Assembly: GCF_963678635.1 (NCBI RefSeq)
Contig: NC_087067.1
Coordinates: 60,620,594 to 60,684,593, forward strand
Length of the DNA: 64,000 nt
Reading direction: 5' to 3'
DNA from: Symsagittifera roscoffensis
Lineage: Eukaryota > Xenacoelomorpha > Acoela > Convolutidae
Shown: positions 1 through 9,962 of the stretch, one piece after another
Layout of the letters: the number at the start of each line of letters is the position of its first letter
Position numbering within the stretch: the stretch's first letter is position 1
Notes under the pieces: model-generated
What the model saw: only the letters and a program-made list of their open reading frames with translations
Told to the model about the DNA's origin: nothing
Databases searched by the model: none
Translations under genes and position numbers: made by a program

Positions 1-22
1 GGTAATTTTTACTGACTGAATC

Positions 23-271
23 TTATAGTTTATATAGTGCGTCTAGATTACTGACTTCTGATTCGGAGATTGCGTTTCTTCGCTTTGAAAATCTTTTTCG
101 TGTGATCTGTCTTTGTTTACTTATAATTTTTCTTTTTACTGATTGTCGTTTTGTTCGAATGTATCCAACTGTTTGTGCAAGCGGGGTAAAAACGAGATCG
201 TATTTTTGGTTGTTTATTTCAAAACTGGGTAGTACGATTGTTTGTTTATTTCCTAGATTTTTCAATGACAA
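23..271 (-). CDS. Repeat-borne retroelement-type ORF (82 codons), copy A
   Basis: This short ORF begins just downstream of the LTR-like repeat on the minus strand. Its product starts with a hydrophobic/polar stretch (NKQTIVLPSFEINNQKYDL) and ends in a strongly basic Lys/Arg region with an RKRFSKRR motif. I do not recognise a named domain. Its position behind an LTR-like repeat and its duplication with only one residue change (Val27 here, Phe in the second copy) suggest a fragment of a retroelement polyprotein. The first ~40 bases of the coding stretch are also present behind the LTR-like repeat at 21.43 kb, where the sequence then jumps to reverse transcriptase. It is probably not a functional gene. 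Confidence 0.3.
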   Translation of the reverse strand: MSLKNLGNKQTIVLPSFEINNQKYDLVFTPLAQTVGYIRTKRQSVKRKIISKQRQITRKRFSKRRNAISESEVSNLDALYKL

Positions 272-748
272 GGTTTAGGATGAGGGATGCAAGATTGTTA
301 TTAGTGATTTTAATTTCCTAGACTGTTAGTCCTTGCGATTTTTTGGTTAGCTTAACCTGGGTCTTTTGTTCAGGGTTGGAGAGAAAAATATATCGATTCC
401 GGAGAATGATTGTTACTTTCTCGTGGCTAATCTAAGCTAAGGTGTTAATTTACTTAATCTTACTTAGGGATAGTGATTGTGTTCAAGGGTTGGAGAATAG
501 TAAATCGATCCAGAAGGTTCATGTATGATTAGAACTCAAGTAGTTCGTTAGATACCTTTTTAAACTTACTAAGATTAAGATTTATCCTGGGACAGGTAGG
601 AGGGGTGAGGGTCAAGTGAAGGATGAATAACCGAAGTTCTTCACTGTTTAGCCTAATCAGAATGGTTAGAGTGAGTTAAAAAATGTCAATTAGTCCTGGG
701 TCTTTTGAAAGGTATGGGTAGTGAATCGACGTTTGAGGTCGTTAGACA
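268..748 (-). repeat. LTR-like dispersed repeat, copy 1
   Basis: On the minus strand it begins TGTCTAACGACCTCAAACG and runs about 480 bp. Related copies are at 3543-4023 and 21430-21962 (minus) and 13054-13400, 23276-23672 and 26636-27032 (plus). Its LTR identity is inferred: it starts with TG, precedes gag at 13.6 kb and precedes pol at 21.4 kb. I could not define a matching CA end or target duplication. Confidence 0.6.
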
Positions 749-2010
749 CTTGTTATGTGAGTGGGGGAGAACAAAATTGTTCTATTTGATCCAAGGATAA
801 GCTTCTTGTCGGAGGGTTCGACTGTGCCAATCCGGAGGAATGGCACAAAGGTTAAGATTTTCATCCGAAAAACCCTAAAAGCACAAGCAAGTGATTTTTT
901 TGGGTTTTGTAGTGGTTTTTTTACAATTTTTTTGGGGTTTTTTATGCTATGTTAATCATGGATATATAAAAAAACAGGCATTTTTTCTCAGCCACCAAAA
1001 ATTTCTAAGAAAACGTTTTTTAGCCATATAAAAAACGTTAAGTTTTTGGTATTTAATTCTGCTCGAAAAGGTTAATATTATCTAACATGACTAATATCAC
1101 CCGATGCAGTTTAATTCTGTGCTAACTGCAAGTCACACTCTGGGTTTTCTAATTAAAGAAAACCTTTGTTTAGTTTGTTTCGGTTGAAACACAAGAATTC
1201 AAAAATTAAATTTTTTTATTTTTAAGGAAGAATGTGTATGATACAATTTCATAGAATGGAAAAATGCGTACCATAAAATTCCATAGTACAAAGAATTGCT
1301 TTCGCTATTTTCATAAAACTATTCGTTAAAACTGGCAAAAAATGCTTAATTTGCTTTTTCATAGAATCTTTTCAGTCCATGAAAATGTATGAAACTGTTT
1401 GATAAGCATTTTTTTAGTATAAAAGATCATTTTTGTATTGTACCACTTTTCATCTTTGTAGCTTTGTGCAGTCACTTACGGAGAATCGCTTGCCTCAAAT
1501 CATCAGTTATAGGAGTATTAATTTAAAGTTCTGCTATCTAAAGGTTCCCGCAGTATTGAAGTGAAATATCAGTAACATTTTTTGATAATCATTTTTGCGA
1601 TTCTTATCATTTGCGTGCAAATACAAATTGTGAACCAATAATTTTGCTTCAAGACTTTTGTATTTACTTATTCTTAGATGTTTTTTCCAGGTGAAACAAC
1701 AGTCCAAAAACTTTTTTAACAAAAAATATTTAATGTTTTTTCTTAATTAGTCATAGCAATTCAAACAAACAAACTCAACTTGAGCGTAAACAAATAAAAA
1801 GTAATTCCTCAGAAAAAATTTTGACAATCTAAATAAGTTTTAGTTCCAAATTTTGATGAATTTATTTCGATTTAATTTGGTCCTAGTCCATGTTTAATAG
1901 TGCAGGCGACTAAATATAGTTGCAGGTTTGAGAAATTTCTTGGCCATCAGCTAGCATATTATTGGTGGAACAGGTTCAAAATAAAATAGAACAATTTTTT
2001 TCTGCCCACC
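749..2010 (-). repeat. AT-rich segment S between LTR-like ends, copy 1
   Basis: This ~1.26-kb segment is repeated at 4024-5290 (same orientation), 21963-23275 (opposite) and, truncated, 25741-26635 (opposite). Both ends carry related AATAGAACAATTTT-type sequence next to an LTR-like start, so the segment behaves like a spacer between two inverted LTR-like repeats. A 62-codon minus-strand ORF at 1534-1722 (MLKKFLDCCFTWKKHLRISK...) is kept at 4809-4997 and in the inverted copy at 22265-22450, with a frame change near its end. I cannot assign a function. A plus-strand ORF at 761-955 is also repeated but looks incidental. Confidence 0.75.
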
Positions 2011-2037
2011 CAATTAATGAAATGAATAATGAATAAT

Positions 2038-2445
2038 GAGGCTATAGTATGATTCATTAACGACTACTAATTTATTATTATTATTATTATTATATATTAC
2101 TTATCTCCTATTTAGACCCGAGAAACACCCAATTTTGTCGAAAATTACTGATTTTCGACCAAACTGTAGACCCCCAAAATTTTGGATATCCGAGCTTTTC
2201 CGAACAGCAAAAAGCTTTTATGCAAGGAGTTGCTACGTAGTTCGATCCCCCTGATTAAAGAAACCGCGGGAGAAAGGACTCAGTAGAATTTAGAAAAAAC
2301 AACAATTTTTCCATTAAAGTTTTGATATTTTTCCGAATTTTGTCAATTTGTTTTGGGGATCGAGTTTTTGAGTTTTTAGAGTTAGAGCGATAAAAAATTT
2401 TTGCGTTAGGAGTGTGCTAGCATAACTTGCTCGGTTGCCAGAGAT
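2038..2445 (-). repeat. Module shared, inverted, with 24620-25020 and 27980-28370
   Basis: The reverse complement of this stretch matches part of the tandem units on the right: the ACCCGAGAAACACCCAATTT stretch, the trinucleotide microsatellite and the GCTAGCATAACTTGCTCGG stretch all recur. It shows that the left repeats are assembled from the same modules as the right-hand units, in the opposite orientation. Confidence 0.85.
2072..2095. repeat. (TTA)n microsatellite
   Basis: This is a run of about seven TTA units ending in a TATATA step. The inverted counterparts at 24961 and 28321 have similar but different unit counts. Confidence 0.9.
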
Positions 2446-2456
2446 ATTTTGAATTG

Positions 2457-2484
2457 CTTTTGAATTTTGAATTTTGAATTTTTA
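2457..2484. repeat. TTTTGAA heptamer microsatellite
   Basis: This is an imperfect run of TTTTGAA/ATTTTGAA units. It sits at the edge between the shared module ending at 2445 and the segment 2486-3275, which is not found elsewhere in the window. Confidence 0.8.
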
Positions 2485-2957
2485 TTGCCAGTGTGAAATA
2501 ATCAATAATAAACCATGCTAGAATTTTTTGCAAGTCTTGTTTAGCGTTTTGTGAGACATTATTACTGGTAAAATTTTCACGGACTGTGATCAAAAATGTT
2601 GAAAATGCGGCAATTTCATTTCTTACTTTTGTGTGTCTTCATGTTTGAACTGGTGATGTACTTTGAGCTTCTGTTCTTTCTAGTATAGATAAATAACTAT
2701 ATATTATTGCAGAAACTTCGTTAGTAAATATTGAGTTTGCTCTCTGTGATTTTTGATATTGTATGCTTTTGATATATTCTGTGAAAACTTTTGAAAATTC
2801 TAAATCAATGTCGTCTGTTTGGCTAACATATTTACCATGAGATGTTCTTGGTGTACTGAGTTCTATGGTGTAGATTCCATTGTTGTGTTAGGTTACATAC
2901 TTCTTTCAAATAATGTTCTATAATTTGTCTTTTGATTTTTATTGCTGGGAATTCTGC

Positions 2958-3113
2958 TTAACATGGGCTGATTCCTCGTTCAAACAAATTCACGAGTAAA
3001 TTTATGCAAAATCGAGTTTGTTCTCTATCATCAGTGAGTGAATTTATAATGAATGGAAAAACAGATTCTTTGTCTGGACTTTGGTCACTTTGAGTGTTGC
3101 TCAGCTTTTCGTT
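2958..3113 (-). pseudogene. Coding-like remnant in the repeat interior
   Basis: The minus strand has 51 open codons without a start, containing SLTDDREQTRFCINLLVNL. The stretch has coding-like composition and lies downstream (minus strand) of the ORF at 3298-3546. I read it as another piece of a decayed retroelement polyprotein. No named domain is recognised, and the flanking 2486-2957 has stops in all frames. Confidence 0.25.
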
Positions 3114-3297
3114 TTATGACTGTTAATACATAATGTTCAATGTGTATGATTGGTTGATTCCAATTGTATAGATGTACTGGTTTGTGTTTGTATATCTTTT
3201 TGATTCTTCTTTTTCATTTTTTTGATGAGTATGATGTGGCTTCTGAATCGGAAAAATATATTTGATCATCGACTGGGTAATTTTTACTGACTGAATC

Positions 3298-3546
3298 TTA
3301 TAGTTTATATAGTGCGTCTAGATTACTGACTTCTGATTCGGAGATTGCGTTTCTTCGCTTTGAAAATCTTTTTCGTGTGATCTGTCTTTGTTTACTTATA
3401 ATTTTTCTTTTTACTGATTGTCGTTTTGTTCGAATGTATCCAACTGTTTGTGCAAGCGGGGTAAAAAAGAGATCGTATTTTTGGTTGTTTATTTCAAAAC
3501 TGGGTAGTACGATTGTTTGTTTATTTCCTAGATTTTTCAATGACAA
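3298..3546 (-). CDS. Repeat-borne retroelement-type ORF (82 codons), copy B
   Basis: This is the second copy of the ORF at 23-271, identical except for one residue (Phe27). On the minus strand, coding-like sequence continues in other frames toward 2958, including a 51-residue open stretch. That suggests both are pieces of one decayed open reading frame rather than a complete small gene. No domain is recognised. Confidence 0.3.
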   Translation of the reverse strand: MSLKNLGNKQTIVLPSFEINNQKYDLFFTPLAQTVGYIRTKRQSVKRKIISKQRQITRKRFSKRRNAISESEVSNLDALYKL

Positions 3547-4023
3547 GGTTTAGGATGAGGGATGCAAGATTGTTATTAGTGATTTTAGTTTCCTAGACTG
3601 TTAGTCCTTGCGATTTTTTGGTTAGCTTAACCTGGGTCTTTTGTTCAGGGTTGGAGAGAAAAATATATCGATTCCGGAGAATGATTGTTACTTTCTCGTG
3701 GCTAATCTAAGCTAAGGTTTTAATTTACTTAATCTTACTTAGGGATAGTGATTGTGTTCAAGGGTTGGAGAATAGTAAATCGATCCAGAAGGTTCATGTA
3801 TGATTAGAACTCAAGTAGTTCGTTAGATACCTTTTTAAACTTACTAAGATTAAGATTTATCCTGGGACAGGTAGGAGGGGTGAGGGTCAAGTGAAGGATG
3901 AATAACCGAAGTTCTTCACTGTTTAGCCTAATCAGAATGGTTAGAGTGAGTTAAAAAATGTCAATTAGTCCTGGGTCTTTTGAAAGGTATGGGTAGTGAA
4001 TCGACGTTTGAGGTCGTTAGACA
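3543..4023 (-). repeat. LTR-like dispersed repeat, copy 2
   Basis: This copy lies 3275 bp from copy 1 inside the duplicated unit and is nearly identical to it. It carries the same TGTCTAACG start on the minus strand. Confidence 0.6.
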
Positions 4024-5290
4024 CTTGTTATGTGAGTGGGGGAGAACAAAATTGTTCTATTTGATCCAAGGATAAGCTTCTTGTCGGAGGGTTCGACTGT
4101 GCCAATCCGGAGGAATGGCACAAAGGTTAAGATTTTCATCCGAAAAACCCTAAAAGCACAAGCAAGTGATTTTTTTGGGTTTTGTAGTGGTTTTTTTACA
4201 ATTTTTTTGGGGTTTTTTATGCTATGTTAATCATGGATATATAAAAAAACAGGCATTTTTTCTCAGCCACCAAAAATTTCTAAGAAAACGTTTTTTAGCC
4301 ATATAAAAAACGTTAAGTTTTTGGTATTTAATTCTGCTCGAAAAGGTTAATATTATCTAACATGACTAATATCACCCGATGCAGTTTAATTCTGTGCTAA
4401 CTGCAAGTCACACTCTGGGTTTTCTAATTAAAGAAAACCTTTGTTTAGTTTGTTTCGGTTGAAACACAAGAATTCAAAAATTAAATTTTTTTATTTTTAA
4501 GGAAGAATGTGTATGATACAATTTCATAGAATGGAAAAATGCGTACCATAAAATTCCATAGTACAAAGAATTGCTTTCGCTATTTTCATAAAACTATTCG
4601 TTAAAACTGGCAAAAAATGCTTAATTTGCTTTTTCATAGAATTTTTTCAGTCCATGAAAATGTATGAAACTGTTTGATAAGCATTTTTTTAGTATAAAAG
4701 ATCATTTTTGTATTGTACCACTTTTCATCTTTGTAGCTTTGTGCAGTCACTTACGGAGAATCGCTTGCCTCAAATCATCAGTTATAGGAGTATTAATTTA
4801 AAGTTCTGCTATCTTAAGGTTCCCGCAGTATTGAAGTGAAATATCAGTAACACTTTTTGATAATCATTTTTGCGATTCTTATCATTTGCGTGCAAATACA
4901 AATTGTGAACCAATAATTTTGCTTCAAGACTTTTGTATTTACTTATTCTTAGATGTTTTTTCCAGGTGAAACAACAGTCCAAAAACTTTTTTAACAAAAA
5001 ATATTTAATGTTTTTTCTTAATTACTCATAGCAATTCAAACAAACAAACTCAACTTGAGCGTAAACAAATAAAAAGTAATTCCTCAGAAAAAATTTTGAC
5101 AATCTAAATAAGTTTTAGTTCCAAATTTTGATGAATTTATTTCGATTTAATTTGGTCCTAGTCCATGTTTAATAGTGCAGGCGACTAAATATAGTTGCAG
5201 GTTTGAGAAATTTCTTGGCCATCAGCTAGCATATTATTGGTGGAACAGGTTCAAAATAAAATAGTACAATTTTTTTCTGCCCACCCAATT
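4024..5290 (-). repeat. AT-rich segment S, copy 2
   Basis: This is the second minus-orientation copy of segment S and includes the same small minus-strand ORF at 4809-4997. It ends in the LTR-like start at 5308, which is cut after about 30 bases by the GC-richer block. Confidence 0.75.
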
Positions 5291-5307
5291 AATGAAATGA
5301 ATAATGA

Positions 5308-5935
5308 CCTCAAGCGTCGATTAACTACCCAACCGTTTGCCCTGCGGCGTCCCTGCGATGGTTTCTTGGTCTGCGCCCGTATCCTTGAGAAAAAATGCCT
5401 GGCAGGTGGTCTCGATGGGACAGCATCACCCGTAGTGACTTCAACTCCAATTCACTTGACTGGTGCAATTGAAGATACTCTCTGAGGACCGCAGGATTCT
5501 GTATCTTCCTTCTAGAGACAAGGCTACCAGTTGTTTTTATGACGATTATCTCTGTCTTCCGCAGATCCTCAAAAATATCGGGAGTGCCCGTTCTCCTGCA
5601 GTAGACAATGCCACTAATTTGTCTTCGCTTTGATTGTAAATACGCCTGTAGTTCGTCAAGTGGGCAGGGCGTATAGTTGTTCGTGCGATGTGAGGATATG
5701 CTGTTGTTCAGCACGTCGTGCCAGATAATAATCTGCTTACTGGCCAGAGGTTGCAGTTCCAATCCTGTCCAATCCTGTTCGTAATTCCTTCCCCCTGTTC
5801 AAGGTATTGGGGTTCAAAGAAAGGCCGGGGACTGCGTAGACCATCTTCTGCGTCTCTTTCCGTTCCTCTTGCTCAAGATCTTTCAGGCTGTGATAAAGGG
5901 AGCTGGCAGCTACAATCATTGCCATTTTAACTCAA
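5308..5935. other. GC-richer insert of unknown origin
   Basis: About half of the bases are G or C here, against roughly a third in the flanks. The block begins about 30 bases into an LTR-like start (CCTCAAGCGTCGATTAACTA, compare CCTCAAACGTCGATTCACTA) and ends near 5935 in AT-rich DNA. Both strands contain long open frames because of the composition. No terminal repeats or target duplications are visible. Confidence 0.6.
5325..5762 (-). CDS. ORF with weak RecQ-helicase-like stretch (fragment)
   Basis: This 145-codon ORF is within the GC-richer block. The middle of its product has PLDELQAYLQ, then SGIVYCR and a short helical stretch with FEDLR. That recalls the start of the C-terminal helicase domain of RecQ-family DNA helicases, where a segment of this kind precedes an S-G-I-x-Y-C motif. 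I see no ATP-binding motif or DEAH box, and the remainder does not match in this frame, so it can only be a fragment. A second minus-strand ORF at 5737-5925 overlaps its 5' end and could be the upstream part after a frameshift. The assignment rests on one short motif and may be chance. Confidence 0.25.
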   Translation of the reverse strand: MELQPLASKQIIIWHDVLNNSISSHRTNNYTPCPLDELQAYLQSKRRQISGIVYCRRTGTPDIFEDLRKTEIIVIKTTGSLVSRRKIQNPAVLREYLQLHQSSELELKSLRVMLSHRDHLPGIFSQGYGRRPRNHRRDAAGQTVG

Positions 5936-6484
5936 ACACTACTGACATTATGAACAAAAAGTGGTAATAAAATTCTGTACAAATAGAGAAAAAAAATTTC
6001 GAACTATGACTGTTTTATTGAAAGGAATATAACAGTTTGCTGATAGCGTATCGCTAAAAAGAGTTAGAATTTAACAAAAATAGTTTAAAGAAATTTAAAA
6101 TGTTAATTCAAACGTTTTCGCACATTCTGTGCATCATCAGGATTAATTTTTTTTTTACAATATTTACAAAACGATCAAAGATCCGAAAAATGAGAAACGT
6201 GTCTAAAAAGGCTCTAAAACTTTTTAACCAATCAAAATTAAACAACTGTAATTACATAATAGAATTACGTAATCATGAATAACGTTTTCCTGTAAATTTC
6301 TGAGATTTTTTAGTTTTTTGTAACTCCGCAAAATTCTAATGTAAAATCAGTTATTCAGAGAAGCTTTTAGAGAAGTTACTATATGTCAAAAAACTTTAGA
6401 AAATTATAAATACTTTCCGAAAACATGAACTTTTCTTAGTCCGGAAAATTCAAACTTAAAATAACATAGTTCATATACAATACT
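5936..6484. other. AT-rich stretch without recognised gene
   Basis: The sequence is AT-rich with many stops. A 60-codon plus-strand ORF at 6100-6282 shows no recognisable motif. It may be intron or flank of the pseudogene that follows. Confidence 0.4.
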
Positions 6485-7772
6485 TTGAGTCCCCATTTGA
6501 GACCTATCAAACCTACTTCACCAATTTACTCTTTCATTTTTTGTTTTTGTAATTATCTGAAGATACAATTTCTCAATTTCAACTTGAAAAAGTGTAGCCA
6601 AATCAAGAAACAGAGTGTCGGAATTCGTTTTTCTAAAGTCTTCATGAAATCTGCAGAAAAAGTGAAGCTAACGTGTTTCGACAAAGCGGGTTCAACTTCT
6701 CATCTAAAGACGAAATTTTACGTTATTCATCTTCGTGGAGGGGACCGACCCTGTGTTCGCGAAAAAATATCGCCAGCGAAAGTTCTAGAAAAAATAATCT
6801 CATTCATTGTCAGAGATCATAGTAGTGTCGTGTACAGTGCTGATTTAAATTAACCGGACAAAACGAGCTAAAGTTGAAATTTAAAACGCGTTTTTCTCAA
6901 ATTGGGTTAAGATTAGACAAAAAGTGAAGAGAACAAAAGTTGCTTAGAATTTTATCAGAATTAATATGGTGCCAATTTTTCTCCGAAATTCTCAACGAAA
7001 ATTTTACCCCAAAAATGGGTAATTTTGGCTTTTTTCAAATAATCAACATTTACGCGTAAACTACTTTGAGAAGTGTTAAATCTCCAAAAACCAGTATAAG
7101 AGAAAAAAATGATTTTTACTACATAAAACCCAGAATTTCTGTTTAAAAATAAATTTTAAACAATTTGCGCAAATTTTTGGAGATTTAACCCTTCTCAAAC
7201 TTTGTTGAACTGCGTAAGAGGCTTCCTGTGGTATAATTTTCTTATCAATTAACAAAGTAGTTTACGCGTAAATGTTGATTATTTGAAAAAAAGCCAAAAT
7301 TACCAATTTTTGGGGTAAAATTTTTGTTGAGAATTTCGGAGAAAAAATGGCACCATATTAATTCTGGTAAAATTCTAAGCAACTTTTGTTCTCTTTACTT
7401 TTTGTCTAATCTTAACCCAATTTGAGAAAAACGCGTTTTAAATTTCTAGTTTAACGCGTTTTGTCCGGTTAATTTAAATCAGCACTGTACTTAATGACCG
7501 ATCTCGATACGCAATCAGCTTATGTAAAAGAAACGAAAAACTATTTTGGAGTCAATTTATGTCTCGCTGAATTGTTTCGGAAATATTTCTTTACAAAGCA
7601 GCCTCAAGCTATTTACATCACTGAGCTAGCTCTTATGCGAATAGCTGACGGACATATTGAAACATACCAGTCGCACTTGGAATTTCAAAAAAATAATCGT
7701 CTGGGTTATTTGGTTGAAAGCAAAAAGTACTTGAAGAGCTGTCCAATACAAAATTACACGCTTGCTGAATGA
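6485..7772 (+). pseudogene. Glycosyltransferase-like (O-fucosyltransferase-type) gene fragment split by a MITE
   Basis: Two plus-strand open frames, 6485-6853 and 7494-7772, read as one protein when the element at 6835-7487 and one TA copy are ignored: the codons then give V-V-Y-L-M-T-D-L in a single frame. The first part contains VIHLRGGDRP, resembling the H-x-R-x-G-D-R motif of GT-B fucosyltransferases (O-FucT/NodZ/FUT8-like). The second part has a TDLD motif and a later ELALMRIADG helix, like the distal nucleotide-sugar binding region of such enzymes. Credible similarity starts near 6600; the first ~35 codons may be intron. The frame stops at 7772 without an evident C-terminus. Family assignment is tentative; the interruption is clear. 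Confidence 0.5.
6835..7487. mobile_element. Tc1/mariner-like MITE (653 bp foldback) in a TA target
   Basis: The ends are inverted repeats starting CAGTGCTGATTTAAATTAAC and are flanked by TA at 6833-6834 and 7488-7489. The terminal arms extend about 240 bp on each side, to about 7075 and from about 7250, with few differences. An inner inverted pair (AGATTTAA-type near 7080 and 7184) makes almost the whole element foldable. CAGT-type ends with a TA duplication are usual for Tc1/mariner-derived non-autonomous elements. There is no transposase ORF. It interrupts the glycosyltransferase-like frame. Confidence 0.88.
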
Positions 7773-8548
7773 AGCGGATTTGAAAATGAATGGCGGAAAC
7801 CAACCACCAAAAAATCTAAGCGCAAAATACACGAAGCGGATTTTCGCACTAATTGCAGCCTAAAATTGAACTCGCTTATATTTTAGAGAAAACCTTGTAA
7901 CAGTCACGTTACAAATTTTAAGTAGGAGAGCAATTTTAAACTGGTCTACGACGATATCATGTTTGGTGAAGCATGCGTATTATTTACTCAGAGGTGAAGC
8001 AAACATCCGCAATTACCCAGAAGGACATTAAAATCCAAAGTTATAGAAAAAAAACGAGAAAAAACACAGTCACATAAAACAAACCAATATACAGCATGCC
8101 TGGAAAAGCATACCTGGAGAAAAACAGTCCAAAGATAGTTCCAACACAGTCAAAACAAAGGTGTTTTTTTTCCAAGATTTTAGATAAACTTTAGTTCGAA
8201 ATTGGGCAAATAAGTCTGCTCAAAAAATCTCCGTCACAAGGTTGTAAGCCACAAAAATCATTTGAGGCTATTTGTTTACTGCAAAACTAGAAACTTCAGA
8301 GGAAACCTTTTAAGTTTTCGAAATCTATGGGTTCCTTAGGCAAGGATAAGTAAGTGTTACCAAAATTCCCAATAATGTCAACTTTCAGATCTACAGTTTC
8401 AGTTGAGATTTGTAAGGAAAACTAACGCAAAACTGGGCGATTAACTCGAAAAAGAAAATAATTTTAGTTAAAAATAGTTTAATTTTAGTTTACAATCAAC
8501 TGAGTAACATATATGATAGTTTTTTGTCATTTTAAAAATGTTATTTGA
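7773..8548. other. No gene recognised
   Basis: The sequence is AT-rich and non-coding in appearance, with short open frames only. It may include the 3' flank of the split pseudogene. Confidence 0.4.
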
Positions 8549-8880
8549 TAGTCGAGAAAGTCAAGAAAGTCAAATTAAATGTCAAGTACAGTCAAAACAT
8601 ATTCAATTTTGGTCGAAAAAGTTGAAACATGGGTCAAGCATAGTCAAAACGTAGGTCGAGCACAGTCAATGCATAGGTCGAGCACAGATAAAGCATACCC
8701 AATTTTGATCGAGAAAGTCGAAACATACAAGAAGCACCATCAAAACTTAGCTCGAGTACAATCGAAATATAGTTCAAGCACAATTTAAACATAGGCTGAC
8801 CAGAGTTGAAACAAAGGTTAAGCACAACCCAAAGATTGGTCGAGCTCAGTCGAAACATAGGTATAGCAGATTGTTGTTGA
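8549..8880. repeat. Degenerate ~21-bp tandem repeat
   Basis: The stretch is built of diverged units close to ATAGGTCGAGCACAGTCGAA, with TTTTGGTCGAGAAAGTCGAA variants. Open frames across it (8579-8788 plus, 8634-8951 minus) follow from the repeat and are not genes. Confidence 0.7.
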
Positions 8881-9235
8881 AGTTTTTGATACCATTTGCA
8901 CGATTCGACTGTATCAAAAAAAATTAAAAAATGAAAAGTTAAAAAGCGCAATGAAAATTGTCTCCTATCTGAGCTATTTGATTGATGCTAAAAACTATAA
9001 AATGCTATTTCAAAAAATGCAGTTTTTCAGCTCCAAAATTTGCAATAAAATTTAAACCAGTTGTGTTTTCACTGAGGGAACAAAAAAGCTTTTCGAACAG
9101 TTCGGAACAACCACAATTGATTGTAAATCGAAACAAATTTTGAATTGTCGAGACAACTTAGACAGCCAAAACATACCCATTTCTGGTTTAAAAAACTAAT
9201 TATATCAATACGGGGTCTTACAAACACATTTTAAA

Positions 9236-9450
9236 AAAGTTGGTCGAGACAGTCGAGAAAGTGGGAACATATTGAAATTTAGTCGAGAAAGTCGAACACT
9301 TTTTTGTTAGGTCGAGGAAGTCAAATCATACCAAAGTTTGTCCGATAAAATCGAAATATACCAAAAACTGGTCGAGAACTTCGAAACATACCAGCATTTG
9401 GTCAAGATATTCAAAACCCAACATTTTTGGTCGTGAAAGTCGATATGTAA
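9236..9450. repeat. Degenerate ~40-bp tandem repeat related to the previous block
   Basis: GGTCGAGAAAGTCGAAACAT-like cores recur every ~40 bases, each preceded by ACCAAAATTTGG-like sequence. The core is shared with 8549-8880, so both are probably decayed parts of one old array; 8881-9235 between them is largely unrelated, with a single GTCGAGACA remnant near 9148. Confidence 0.65.
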
Positions 9451-9698
9451 ATCAAGCACCTCGAGCCGGGCAGTAAAACTTAAGCAAACTATGAAAAAAC
9501 GCTTGACTTTTCGTTAAAAGCGCTGCACTGAAAAATGTGTGTTGAAACCTTGCATGTTTTTTCAGTTTTTACATCGTTTTCACATTTTATACTGAACTTA
9601 CAACTTCAGTCGAAAAATGGAAGTATTGTCTCTCAGTGGAAGAGAATTTGATACACGTGTATACTAAAAAACTCTATGACTAAATCTATCCGGAGAAA

Positions 9699-9962
9699 TT
9701 GAAAGAAAACAAAGCCCTTCTAGAACAGATTAAACTTATAATTTTGAGAAACGTTCGGGAAAAGAACAAAAATCAAAAAGATTTATCTAATTTTCAACTT
9801 GCATTATTTTTCAAAACAAACAAAATCGACACTGAAATTTTGCAAACACATTCATTTGTAAAATTAATTGAAAATTGGATATTTGAAAAAAAAAAATTCA
9901 TAATGTTTTCCATAATTTTGAACAAATTAGACTCAAACGGCAATATTTGTGTCAGATTTTGA
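9699..9962 (+). CDS. Hypothetical ORF, 87 codons, probably incidental
   Basis: The frame starts with TTG rather than ATG. The product is Lys/Asn/Ile-rich with a TNKIDTEILQTHSFVKLIEN stretch and no recognised domain. AT-rich composition can produce such frames by chance. There is no neighbouring gene to support it. Confidence 0.12.
   Translation: MKENKALLEQIKLIILRNVREKNKNQKDLSNFQLALFFKTNKIDTEILQTHSFVKLIENWIFEKKKFIMFSIILNKLDSNGNICVRF

Larger units (their letters stand above)
1..2030. repeat. Composite repeat, copy A (direct repeat, cut by window edge)
   Basis: Bases 1-2030 recur at 3276-5305 in the same orientation with an offset of 3275 bp. I noticed only about eight single-base differences, so identity is above 99%. 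The copy holds, reading on the minus strand, a ~1.26-kb AT-rich segment, an LTR-like repeat and a short retroelement-type ORF. The same modules occur in the opposite orientation at 21.9-27.0 kb. The similarity to copy B ends at about 2030, at an ATGAATA/AATGA junction. Confidence 0.92.
3276..5305. repeat. Composite repeat, copy B
   Basis: This is the second copy of the sequence at 1-2030. It ends at about 5305, where copy A instead runs into the module at 2038-2445. After the break this copy continues for about 30 bases of LTR-like start sequence and then enters an unrelated GC-richer block. The arrangement suggests a ~3.3-kb tandem unit whose left neighbour lies outside the window. Confidence 0.92.

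Noticed and set aside
761-955. 64-codon plus-strand ORF repeated at 4036-4230 and inverted at 26300-26623
   Set aside because: Its conservation follows from the repeat itself, its length differs between copies and its C-terminal half is T-run encoded low complexity.
2072-2095. Terminal poly-A or SSR tail marking a SINE/LINE end
   Set aside because: The microsatellite lies in the middle of the module shared with 24.6-25.0 kb, not at an element end.
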